From: Brachionus rotundiformis
Taxonomy: Eukaryota > Rotifera > Eurotatoria > Ploima > Brachionidae
NCBI GenBank assembly: GCA_016802295.1
Contig: JAESIW010000064.1
Location: 434,001-498,000, forward strand
Length of the DNA stretch: 64,000 bases
Direction: 5' to 3'
Part shown: positions 50,317 through 61,467 of the stretch, in pieces
Layout: each line of letters opens with the position of its first letter
Numbering within the stretch: position 1 is the stretch's first letter
Program-made: the position numbers and the translations under genes
The notes under the pieces: model-generated
What the model saw: the letters and a program-made list of their open reading frames with translations, nothing else
Databases searched by the model: none
Told to the model about the DNA's origin: nothing

Positions 50317-50826
50317 TGTGGTATCTTTGGTCTTGGATTTTTTTAATATATAATAATCAAATAAATTAAAATTTTGAATAAGAGTTAATCGAGTTTCTAT
50401 GACAACAATTAGCTCTTTACATTGAAAGTTTAATTAAAATTAATTTTTATATTTACAAAAAAGTTTAATGGTAAAGTTTGTTTAATTAACTTAAAAAAAT
50501 TAAAGTATCTTATTAAACGCAAATATTTAAAGGGAAATTTTTTTATTATCGTTGATTTATAATAATATTAATTTTGAAAAATTCTCTAATAATCTAAAAT
50601 CTGATATTTTATTTGAATTTAAAATTTTAAAGCAATTATATATTTTTTCGAAATTAAAATTCGAAAAATAACTTATAACGATAGAATCAAACATGAGAAC
50701 TTTTTTATAAAAATATCTAAATTTAACTAGATATTTATTAATTCAGCCAATTTTTGAAATCATCATTAAAAAATGATTTTATTCAATCTAAAGTTACTGA
50801 AAATTTTTAATGAATTTGGTTTTTTG

Positions 50827-51000
50827 TTACCGTATTCCCTCGTTCGATTATGCTGCACCATAATCTAAGCTACCAGCTTTTGGACCATGCACCAAAGTAC
50901 ATCTCACCCATGCTTAATTTGAAAAAAATTCTTAATTTGATATTTTAATATGCATGTCTTAGCTTGTAGTGCAGCATAATCGAATGAGGGAATACGGTAA
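50827..51000. mobile_element. 174-bp inverted-repeat element (MITE-like)
   Basis: The ends are 32-bp terminal inverted repeats (50,827-50,858 and 50,969-51,000). They start TTACCGTATTCCCTC and match at 31 of 32 positions. The 110-bp interior has no coding capacity. The element is flanked on both sides by TTTTTG, a possible 6-bp target-site duplication, although that string is low-complexity. Non-autonomous DNA transposon is the best reading. Confidence 0.85.
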
Positions 51001-51229
51001 TTTTTGATCTTTAAATAACCTTTTTATTAGATTAATTATTTTGTTGAAATTAATAATAATAATCTCGACAAACAGTTTTTTATTAGTGGTCTTCTTAATT
51101 TGCATCGATTTCCTCTTTTTTTATACGCAGTTTTACTTTCTAATGATTCACTGTACAAACTTATCTCACCAAGTTCATTTATGATCTTGTACATTTGTCA
51201 CCGTATCCCCTCCTTATTAATAGTGTTGT

Positions 51230-51770
51230 TAGGTTCAGTCTCCTAAGCCTTTCCATATGGCTTTAATACTACGCATCGCTCTTCTCTGTATTCTCTCAGG
51301 TTTATCAATATCCTTCTTCAGGTATGAATTCAATACCGAGACAGCGTATTCAAGATGGGGTCGAACAATACTTGTGTACATTTTTAAAAATAATAAAAAT
51401 AATAATAATAATAATAATACTGATATCATAGTTGTTAAAACCATTTAAAATTTAACTAATTCGCTCTTACCGATGACGCACTTATTTGTTTACAGCATTT
51501 CACATGGGTCTTTATTCTGACTCCCAGATCATTCTAATCAAAAGTTCCTATCAATTTGTTAGATTCATTCTCTTTTGTTATATTTTTCATTTACTTCATT
51601 AAATATAAACCAGTCATCCGTATATAGAGAATATATCCCCCTGAATATATCTGGAAGATCATTAACAAAAATAACAAGGACCAAGTGCAGAACCTTAAGG
51701 GGCCCCACTTGTTACATCATATTTTGCGTGACCAAGGACCACGCGTTATTTTCTATTATTATTTAATAGA
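51230..51770 (-). mobile_element. Decayed LINE fragment: reverse-transcriptase palm and C-terminal part
   Basis: On the minus strand about 51,720-51,610 reads VTSGAP, stop, GSALGP, then in a shifted frame VNDLPDIF and YTDDW, the RT palm motifs (SGxPQGSxLGP and YxDD). At 51,444-51,235 comes YTSIVRPHLEYAVSVLNSYL and RIQRRAMRSIKAI, the usual downstream region. Stops, frameshifts and a shortened gap between palm and VRPHLEY show it is dead. An (AAT)n tract at about 51,399-51,419 sits inside the shortened region. It is the same type of element as at 26,130-26,590. Confidence 0.85.
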
Positions 51771-51987
51771 CAATTAATTTTAACCATTTTTATCATTTTT
51801 TCATTATAAGATCATGGACAAAAATTATTAAGACTTAAAATATCCTTTTAAAATCACCGGAACTAAAATTTGTAATGATTGTTTAATTTTTTATTTTTAA
51901 AAAGGATCACCAAATCAAATATTTGTTTATTGACAAAAAAAAAACAACAAAAATTAATTTCAATTCTTTTTATTGAATAAAATGATT

Positions 51988-53316
51988 TTATACATGTAAA
52001 TTTTTGTATTTTTCTAAATAATTTTTTAACTCGTTTTGAAATAAAATAAAGTTTTTAGTCTCTCTTGAACACATTAGTTTTCCAACATTTTTCTGATCGT
52101 AATCAACAATTGAATTTCTAATTGCTATTCGGCAAAGATTTTTTAACTTGAGTGGAAATATTTGACTTGATGTTTGCTTGATCATCTTTAAAGTTTTCTC
52201 ATAATAGGTCTTTTCCATATTACATTCATTCTTTTCAGTCTTAAACTTTAGCTTGTGATCTGCAAAAATTTTATATTTTATGTAATCTTTGTGATTAAAT
52301 AATCCAGTTAAGATGTATGCCTCGAACAAAAGTGGAATCATCTGGCCAAGTTCTAGAACCTTAAGCGTATGAATTTTCAAATTTTTGTTGTCATCAGAAG
52401 GTTGTAAATAATAGACCACATTTTCCAAATGGAACAAAGTATACATAATTGCTAAAAAGTAATTAAAAAACTCTAATCTATTCGTTCCAAATTTTGAAAT
52501 ATCATCCAATTTATATTTATAAATAGCAAGGCAATTCCATAAAATGTTACTTTTATAATCACTAATCAATGACTGATAATTTAGGTAGACATTCATTGAA
52601 TAATTTTTTTTCAAACTTAGAATTAAATCCACCTCCAAAGGACTAAATTTGATTAACTCAGTGACACTAAATATATCAAAATAGTATGGCATTAAAAATG
52701 AACCAACATTACATGCCAGTAAAGAATTTTTCTTTAAAAATTCGCTATTCAGGGGATTGTTCTGGCAGCTTGAAAAAAAATCAGATATTTTCTTAACTAT
52801 GCAACAATTATATAAATTTCTGTCATAGGATATTAAACTTGGTATTTTACGTAAACGAGTATATGCTAATAGATCAAATGGACATTTAATACCATTGGAA
52901 AAATTATTTTCAATTATGTATAACAAATTTTCTTTTTTTGAAATATTTAAACCATTAATACTATTTTCTAAAAAAATGTCTCGAAACATTTCTTCATGGT
53001 AAAATGTACCTGAATGGATTAAATTACTTTTTTTTTTAACTCTAAATGATGGGTCAAAGACTGATTTTAGATCGAGTGAAATTTTTTTAAATGAAATTGG
53101 CTTCAAAAGCTCGACTTTAAAACAATCATCTTCACTGGAAGATTTGGTTTTGCATCTTTTTCTCTTTTCATTTTTTTCGTCTTCATAATCTATCTCTCTT
53201 TTGATGTTGACCAAATTTATTAGCAAATTGTCAAGTGGATTTTTTGTCTCTGAGTGATTCATTTCTAAAAAAATAAAATAAAAGGAATTAATTTTTAAAA
53301 GATTTTTTTCCAGCAT
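51988..53316 (-). CDS. Unrecognised protein with C-terminal SOCS-box-like motif (about 424-442 aa)
   Basis: A single uninterrupted reading frame. Two in-frame ATGs are possible; the second (MNHSETK, residue 19) seems likelier because the first gives a random-looking leader. The N-terminal 60 residues are basic/acidic with a possible nuclear signal (KRKRCKTK). The middle 300 residues look helical, without ankyrin, WD or SH2 motifs that I can see. The C-terminus reads FPLKLKNLCRIAIRNSI and later LFQNELKNYLEKY. The first matches the elongin-BC box (LCR followed by basic/aliphatic residues) and the second the C-terminal part of a SOCS box. If real, it would be a substrate receptor for a cullin-5 ubiquitin ligase. 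The substrate-binding domain is unknown. Confidence 0.8.
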   Translation of the reverse strand: MLEKNLLKINSFYFIFLEMNHSETKNPLDNLLINLVNIKREIDYEDEKNEKRKRCKTKSSSEDDCFKVELLKPISFKKISLDLKSVFDPSFRVKKKSNLIHSGTFYHEEMFRDIFLENSINGLNISKKENLLYIIENNFSNGIKCPFDLLAYTRLRKIPSLISYDRNLYNCCIVKKISDFFSSCQNNPLNSEFLKKNSLLACNVGSFLMPYYFDIFSVTELIKFSPLEVDLILSLKKNYSMNVYLNYQSLISDYKSNILWNCLAIYKYKLDDISKFGTNRLEFFNYFLAIMYTLFHLENVVYYLQPSDDNKNLKIHTLKVLELGQMIPLLFEAYILTGLFNHKDYIKYKIFADHKLKFKTEKNECNMEKTYYEKTLKMIKQTSSQIFPLKLKNLCRIAIRNSIVDYDQKNVGKLMCSRETKNFILFQNELKNYLEKYKNLHV

Positions 53317-53936
53317 GTCTTTACAAGAAAATGAAGATTTTTTTTAAAGAGAAGATTCTGATTATGATAAATTGCAGACAAATTTTATAATAAATCAACT
53401 CAATGAATTTAATCAATAATGAAAATATTCCGATTTATTTTTGTTATATAATTTTTTGTTGCACTAGTATTAAAATTACGGATTAGAAATTATTACGAGG
53501 GTTTGGTTCAAGGTATTGAAACTTGTACACTCAATGATCTATTATTTAACAGTATCAATTTTTAGACGGTTTCTAGTTAAATTTACATTTTCTTAGTAAT
53601 TATAATTAAAAAATACATTTTTCAATAAGCATCTTTGAAAATTAACTACAATCACGTAAACAAAAATGTGATTTCCTTTTTTAAATTTAATTTTTTCATT
53701 AGAAATAATTGAATAAATGCTTATAAACGGAATTTTAAGAGGCTTTTTTTTTATTTAATTCTTCTTGAATATTCGTTTATATTAAATAATTTACAATTAA
53801 AACTGGCTTAAAAATTAATAAAAAATCTAAAAACTTTATTCAATCTTTTTTATTCTATTTGGCAAAAAAATTCAAAATTCAAAATATCTTTTCTTCATAA
53901 TCAAAAATTATCTATTTAGTTAAAATAAATATACTC
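53317..53936. other. Intergenic, AT-rich
   Basis: 620 bases between two minus-strand genes: promoter of the SOCS-box-like gene side is at about 53,317 and the 3' end of the prolyl oligopeptidase is at 53,937. No other feature seen. Confidence 0.5.
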
Positions 53937-56359
53937 CTAGTCATGCCATTCTAATTTCAAAAACTCTGCAATATATCCATATTTATCAGCATAATCATCG
54001 ATTACTTTGGAAATTGGCTTTCCTGCACCATGTCCAGCTTTGGTTTCAATTCTGATTAAAAATGGATTTTCTTGGTCCTTATTTAAATGTTGTAGCTCAG
54101 CTATGTACTTATATGAATGGGATGGCACAACACGATCGTCATGATCAGCAGTGGTCAATAGAACATGTGGATATTTTTTGCCTTTCTGTATTGTGTGCAA
54201 AGGAGAATATTTAATCATGTTATGAAAATCTTCCTCTTTATCACAGCATCCAAAGTCAGATACCCAATAGGACCCGATTGTAAATTTATGGAACCGTAAC
54301 ATATCACACACAGCCACATCACCGATTACTACTTTGTACAAGTCAGGTCTTTGATTGACACATGCGGTCACCAATAGACCACCATTTGAGCCTCCATTAA
54401 TTACAAGTCTTAAATTTTTTTCCAATTTAAATAAATTTTTCAATTTAAAGAATTACTTATCGCTATTGGTGTAACCATTTGATACTAAATATTCAGCTGC
54501 TGATATAAAGTCGTCAAAAACATTCTGCTTGTTCATCAAACGACCAGCGTTATACCACTCTTCTCCATATTCACCACCTCCTCTTAAATTGACACAAGCA
54601 TATATTCCATTAAAATGCTGAAGCCATATTAGTCGCACTATTGAAAATGTAGGAGTCAATGAAATGTTAAAGCCGCCATATCCGTACAAAAAGACCGGAT
54701 TTTGGGAACTTTTTTCCAAATTTTTTTTTGAAACTACAAACATTGGAATTTTAGTTCCATCTTTAGACTCGAAAAATATTTGCTCGGATTTAAATTGACC
54801 CAAGTCCAAACCTTTAAATTCGGACATTCTGAACAAACTAGGCTCGCCTAAATTCTCACTAAATCTAAATTCATATATGTCACCTGGACTTGTAAAAGAC
54901 CCAAACTTGTAGAAAAATACATCTTGATTTTTTTTGGCACTAAGTTCTAAAAGTGTACCAATCTCAGTCTTGAATTTTTTTATTTCTTTACCAGTCTTTA
55001 AGTCATAAAGACTTAGCTGATCTTTACAGTGATGCAAATAATTGATAATCAAAAATTTTTCATTTACACAATAGGCGTCTTGTAAAACATCTTCCGTCTC
55101 AGGAATTAATTCTTCAAAATTTAGTTCCGGATCAGACAAATCTACATTGACCAATTTGTAGCGTAAAGCATTGGAGTTTGTTTTAAATGTAAAAACAGTT
55201 CCTTCATTGGTAACATACTGCAAATTTAATAAAATATCAAATATTATTTGATTTATTTAAATAAATTCCTAAACTATACTTCATATTTCGAATCAAAATT
55301 AGAGACTATTTTTTTGAAATTTAAATCTTCACTAATTAAATGATTGGTCTGAGCCAGATCAAAAATCCACAATTGATTAACTGGTTCACAAGATTTGCTT
55401 ATACTCATAATGACGTAGTTTCCACAGTCGGACACTTCGGCATGACCCATCCAATTAGGCTCGGACGGAAATCGAGCACAAACAGTGTCTTCTGATTGTT
55501 TTGTTCCAATTCTATGATAGAACAATTTTTGATATTCGTTTTTGTCAGTTGCAGTACCATCTGATTTCAAATTTGGAAATGCATTGTAGAACATTCCTTT
55601 GTTGTCATGAGTCCAGCTAATACAACTAAATTTTACATTGTCTAAAACATCAGGCAAATATTCATTATTAGTCACAGATTTGAATTTTATTCTTCCCCAA
55701 TCGGAGCCTTTTTCACATTCAATAAAGGCTAGATATTCACCATTTTCAGAAAATTTGTATTGCTGTAAAGATATTGTACCATCTTCGGCAAATTTATTGG
55801 GATCTAAGAATTCGACTGGCTCCGAATTAAGAGATTCTTGCTGATATAAAACGCTTTGGTTTTGTAAACCACTATTTTTGAAAAAATAAAAATATTTTCC
55901 TCTCTTAAACGGAACACCATAACGTGGATAATTCCACAATTCAGTAATTCTTTAATTGAACTATTAATTTTTATTTTTTTATAATTTAATATTACTTTAC
56001 CTATTTTTTATATCTGATCGATATTTACACTTATTTAAAAATTCATTAGTTAATTTGTTTTGGTCATCGACAAATTGTTTAGTTTCTTCCGAGTCAGGGT
56101 CCTCGAGCCAACGATATGGATCCTTAATCTGATGAAGAATGTGGTTTTAATTTTTTAAAATTAATCATATTTGTTTATAATTTACTTCAACACCGTGAAA
56201 ATTCTCGACTATAGTTTCATCTCTTCGCACTTTTGGATAATTTATTGGCATTGTGGTTATTTTTTGGCAATGGTTTAAATTTGTTTTTAATATGTGCTTA
56301 TTTAACAAATTTGAAGTTTGTCTCAAATTGGATTTAAATGATGCTAAAATACGAATCAT
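53937..56359 (-). CDS. PREP: Prolyl oligopeptidase (5 exons, 732 aa)
   Basis: Serine peptidase (S9A) that cleaves short peptides after proline. Exons: 56359-56186, 56122-56001, 55949-55280, 55217-54457, 54408-53937; the frame is intact. Seen: N-terminal DPYRWLEDPDSE; FYFFKNSGLQNQSVLY; a beta-propeller region; and the alpha/beta-hydrolase domain with nucleophile GGSNGG (Ser583), the Asp motif ADHDDRVVP and the His motif KAGHGAGKP. FLYGYGGFNISLTP and NLRGGGEYGEEW also match the family closely. Relative to mammalian PREP (710) there is an Arg/Asn/Lys-rich extension of about 36 residues before MPINYPKVRRDE. Translation from that internal Met would give 696 residues, so the first start could give a second, perhaps mitochondrially targeted, form. 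This is inference. Confidence 0.95.
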
Positions 56360-57711
56360 AATTAAAATTAGAATATTTTTTTACATTTATGAAATTATGG
56401 AATAAAAATAATAAAGACAAAATTTTAATACAAACTAAAATATTATTTTTCAAACTATAAACATAACTAAACTACTCAAAAATTTATAAAATCAAAAACA
56501 AATTCTTATTAACTAATTAAAACGGTAAACAGTAATTTCATTTAATGTTTTTAAAATCATATAATAATTGTCAATTATATGAAATTATTTTGAATAAATC
56601 GCTTTTTTTTCATCTAATGCTCAAATATTTTATTTTATAAAGGATTAAATATTTAAAATTAATTGAAATAAAAATATGTAAATGAATATAAATATGAAAA
56701 ATGTGGCTTGTTGTAAATAGTAATGATATACAATAGGATTTAAGCGAAGCCTTTGCCAGTCGAGAGAGCCTCGAACTTTATTAAATTTTGTTTAAAAAAA
56801 ATATAAATTTCGTTGCTATGAGTAGATTAATTTGTCAGTCAATTTATCAAAATATAAATCATTTTTCTCTTTTGTATTTAGCCAGCTTTCCGCGAGAAAT
56901 TAAATAAAAAATTCTCTCAAGCCATTTAAGGATATTAAATTTTAAAATTAAGAAAATGATAAAATAACTATTTTATTGAGGAAAAATCTAGTAGATTTAT
57001 CTTTCTAAATTTTAATCTATCAAAAAGATGAAATCAAAAATTTTTGAGATTGAGATAAAAATAAAAAAAATGAATGACTTTTTGGGACGTCATTTTTTAA
57101 TTAGTAAAAATTTTTAATAAATAATTAAAAGGCAGAAATTTTGATTATTTTTTTAAAGCTAAGTTTACTTTTTAATACTGACAAATATTAAAAACTATAT
57201 TTTTTTAGAATTTTTAAAGCATATTTGAACAATATTTTAAATGTATAAAAAAATCAACTAATCAATACATTTATTAAAGCAATACCTTATATAATTTATT
57301 AAAGATTAATACGGAAGTCCAAACTTGTTTATACATGTTTACACCTTTTATAAGCTATTTAAAAAAAATATTAATATAAAAATATTAGTTCACTTTTAAT
57401 TTTATAAATATTTGAATTAGAGTTAGTTTAAAAAAATAATCAGTTTTATTTATAATTTATTTTTAAATTATTGTTTCTTAATAAATGATCACTAACGGTT
57501 TTACAATATTAAAAATACTAATCATAATATTCATAAAAATATAAATTAAAATAATAATCTATTTTCTCATTTGACTTTAAATTAAATTTTTTTCAATCAA
57601 CTAATTTCGACAACCAGTTATTAAAATATTTAAAAAAATAAATTAAATCTTATTAATCAATCATTCAATAATTCATTACATTCAAAACTATTTCTTTTAG
57701 AATACTTATTT
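56360..57711. other. Intergenic, AT-rich, no gene seen
   Basis: 1.35 kb. A short GC-richer patch at about 56,745-56,785 is unidentified. Otherwise dense stops and A/T runs. Confidence 0.5.
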
Positions 57712-60412
57712 TTAATTAACTACTGGCAACGCACTAATTATAGTTTTGGCGAAGGCCGCTGCACAAATGGCAGAATATGGCTGCCATTCCTTGGTAGTAG
57801 TACCATCTGAATAATCCGAAATGCTTCTAATTATTATGTAGCTTTCTTTTCTATTGCCTTCAATTGACTCCATTACTTGATCCATTCCAGTATCGAAGCA
57901 TAATATTCCATTTTCTTCAGACAAAGCATTTCTTAAACTATCATTTTTAGTTAGAGCCTCTCCACTAGCTACTCTTCCAAAGTTCACAATTGGATATCCG
58001 TACTCTCTACGATTGAAAAATTCGCCTGAATTTGTCGGATGGTCGACCTCTATTACATTTTTGTCATCAAAAGTAAACAACAATTTATCTTCAACTGGTC
58101 GCCTGCAGTCCAATTCTTTACTGGTCAATAATTCAACTGCTTCATTGATGTATGTTTCCCATGGATACATTTGCTCTGACTGTGGATCATAGCTATTTTG
58201 GATTGTCTTTACTATTCGATAAATATTTGGCGATTTGGGCAACCATGACTTGGTCGAATACTGAAATCCATTTTGGCTTTTGATTATCTCAAATTGGCCG
58301 TAAATAAAATCCTCTTCATCGTTACTAAGATCGGGAACTGAAACAACTATGTCACCGCGTCGTAGATGTCGACTGAAATCTGAGTAATTTGGAACAGCAC
58401 CTGCACAACCAACTAAGAAAACATGTTCTATCTGATCAAAAATGCCCAACAATCGAGTTGTTGTATTTCCTGATGTAATTTTTGCACTTCGACTGTCTTT
58501 GTGTAATAATGGTAATTTAGTGCTTACCACTCTATGATTACCAATCAGTCCAATTGTATATACATTTGACTCACCTTGGAAAATATTTAAAATAAGAGCT
58601 AAAATTAATAATTAAGCAGTGCGAAAACAACAACAATAAAGCTGCATGTTTAAGTAAACAATTTTTTTAAAGCTCAAAAGTTTTAAAAAATTACCTAAAC
58701 CTATTAATTTTTTTTCAAGTTAAATATTAACAATTTAATAAAAACTAATTAAAGCTTTGATAGAATAAAATACCTTCTGGTTTACGTCGGTAGAATGTTT
58801 TTTTTTCACTCATCATGGCATCGACGGCCAATTTTTCATAATAGTTCACAGTAATTATTGCTATGGTGGGCTTTTGGTACTCAGGTAAAACAGGCTGTTG
58901 TTGAACCTCATAAAATTCTTTTAAAATAAATTTTTAATTAATTATTCACATAAAGTATTTATTTTTTTATCAACATGAAAATTTAATAAATTTAATTCAT
59001 TCAATTTTATTATGAATAATTTTTATCAGATTTTAAATGACATCTTAAAAATAATCTCAAGATTACACTTAATTAATAATAAAATGTAAAATAATAAAAA
59101 TTTTTGAATTTTTTTCCAAATAATTTAAATTAATTGGTATTTCGTATTAAAACAAATATTATGTTAGTATTTTTTTCAATTTTAAATTACTCAAGGTGAG
59201 AAAAAAATTTCTCTAAGAATTAAAATGGAAAAAAGTAACAAGACATGATTTTTAGGTATAGGCAAATAGTCAAAAACACTTGACTTGTAGTTTTTGTATT
59301 ATTTACAACCATAATAATAAAAATTTGAAATACTAATTTGATAAAAAATTGCGATTTGAATGTGATAAATGGCAAATAGTAAAAAAAATTCAAATTATTA
59401 CCATGATGATCGTGAACATGGGCGAACTTTCGCACCCAACTTGATCCATCATCATAATACTTGACCAAATCTCTATCCAGTAGGTTGCACAATAGCTTGT
59501 AGACAAGATCATTGTCTGTTTGGGTCAAGCTTAAAATTTTTGTTTGCTTTTGAATTTAAACTTTTATCGATAAATTAAATAATACTTGGCCAACTCTTCA
59601 ATTGACATAGGATTTGGAAATGAGCGTTCTAAAAATTCGAGAATTTTTCCACTTATTATCATTTCAAACTGTTTTGGATCTTTTTGACCAACTTAAAATA
59701 ATCAATTTTAATCATTTAAGTTCTTATTAAACACTAAAAAGAAAATCTAATCTATAATATTCAAGAATCTAGAAACAATCTCTCACTTTCTTCGATTAAC
59801 TCTGATCTAAGATGCATTACTGATGATGTGATTTTATGAGCAATAGATAGTACTTAAAAAATGTTCCATTTAGATATAAAGAAACAAAAATTGACCAACA
59901 AATTACATGAGTTTGTTTAAAAAACAAAACTTACATTGAGATCCAAGTGGTTGGGGTTTTCCAATTTTTTCTATCTCTACCTTTACTCTAATAATTGATT
60001 TGAACACTTTGATTATTTGCATTATACGCAGCAAAAATGAGTAATAATCCCGCGGAAAATCTTGCTTAAACAAATTCCTAAAAAACATATTCGAACAATT
60101 TAAATGCTCCTTTTTGTCATCATTGGTGAACCAAAATTTCAGCACTCGCTGTTCTTGCTGTTCCTCAGGCAGGCTTAGATGCCTCATCAGCAATTTAAGC
60201 TTGAAAGATAAGTCAAATTTTCTAAAATTTAAAAGCGATTCTTGCATTTGGATGGACATTGGTTGTTTGACAATGAAGCCGGCAAAAGAACCTTCAGCTT
60301 CATGCAGAATTAAGCCTTCTTCTTCGGCTGAGATCTGCGTCTTTCTCTCGATTATGGATTTGTTGAGTGCCGGATTTTTAGATACCAATGGTTCGAGTAC
60401 AATATACTCCAT
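57712..60412 (-). CDS. Winged-helix / nucleoside-phosphorylase-superfamily fusion (6 exons, 594 aa)
   Basis: Exons: 60412-59935, 59852-59787, 59691-59586, 59529-59402, 58917-58774, 58574-57712; the frame is intact. Residues 1-160 are an animal-family N-terminal region (start MEYIVLEPLV). Residues about 185-255 look like a winged helix (KILEFLERSF, MSIEELAK, YKLLCNLLDRDLVKYY). Residues about 270-594 are a PNP/MTA-SAH-nucleosidase fold: IAIITVNYYEKLAVDAMM, the glycine turn VFLVGCAGAVP, the purine/ribose-site MDQVMES, and the catalytic-Asp region RSISDYSDG. Related proteins occur in invertebrate genomes, as I recall; substrate unknown. The two active-site regions look intact, so enzymatic activity on a purine nucleoside is plausible, with the winged helix suggesting a nuclear or DNA-linked use. 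Confidence 0.88.
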
Positions 60413-61467
60413 TTTGTGATTTGACTAAATTAGACAACTTAGAGTATTTAAATTGGCGGCCAGACTAACTGATAAGCGAATTGGGTCGATTTATAAAAAA
60501 ATTTTTATCAATCAAAATAGAACGTAAAAATTATGGAGTTTAATGATATTTGTTTCAAAAGCTCTTTAAAAAATAATAATTATACAGGTAATATATATAT
60601 ATATATTTATATTCGTGAATCACCTTTTTTCTATATTTGAATTTAAGCTAAACTTTTTCTATACTCTATTTTCTATTATATTTTTCTATAGGTTTTGCTA
60701 AATTGTCTTTAAATGTTTTTTTCTTTGAGAAAAAATTAAACAAGAAAGGTTAAATTTTTACGTAAATTATTATTTCGACTATGGCTCTCTTATCGAGATT
60801 TGATTAAATTATGTTTAAATACAAATTGTCCCTTATAGCTTTAAAGTACTATTTTAAAATTGATTTTTTAAATTTTGCCGTAATTTCGTAATTCATAATT
60901 TTAATTAAAATATTTTTTTTCCTTTTCCAACTGATTATTTGAAAATATTTTGATTAGAAATATAAATATCTTGCCCAACTCACAACTCATTCATTGAATA
61001 ATCTTTTTTAATATGGTCTTTCTCTCTCTCTAATTTTAGCCTAAATCTTTTCTTAATGGATTAACTTTTATATCTTTAAAAAAAAATAGGAATAAAAAAA
61101 AAGGTCGGATTGTATTAAGAAATAGGTCTTAATTAAGTTTTCGGCACTATTTGAATTTATTTAAAGCCATTAAAAATAGCTGAGAAACTTTATGAAATTT
61201 CTTAAAAAATCATTATTTAACTATTTGGTCAATTAATCAAAAAAATTTGACCGAAATCCTATATAAATAAAAAATAAAAACTCTTGAATTATGATTTTGA
61301 TTATTTTTTTATTATAAATTTATTATCTAATTAAAAATTAATAATTTTTATTAAATAATTTAAAAAGTTATCTAATTTATTTTTGTTATATTTTATTTGA
61401 AAAAAAAATCGATTTTGAGATTAAAAAGTAATAAAAAAAACTAAGACAGTTAGTTTTTTTTGTTTGT
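60413..61467. other. Intergenic, AT-rich with an (AT)n tract
   Basis: 1.05 kb between two minus-strand genes. It holds an (AT)n run at about 60,590-60,606 and a (CT)n run near 61,019-61,032. A minus-strand AATAAA (about 61,391-61,396) lies about 70 bases past the stop of the EF-hand gene and may be its polyadenylation signal. Confidence 0.5.

Noticed and set aside
51257..51448. Plus-strand open frame of 63 codons
   Set aside because: It is the complement of the LINE reverse-transcriptase remnant.
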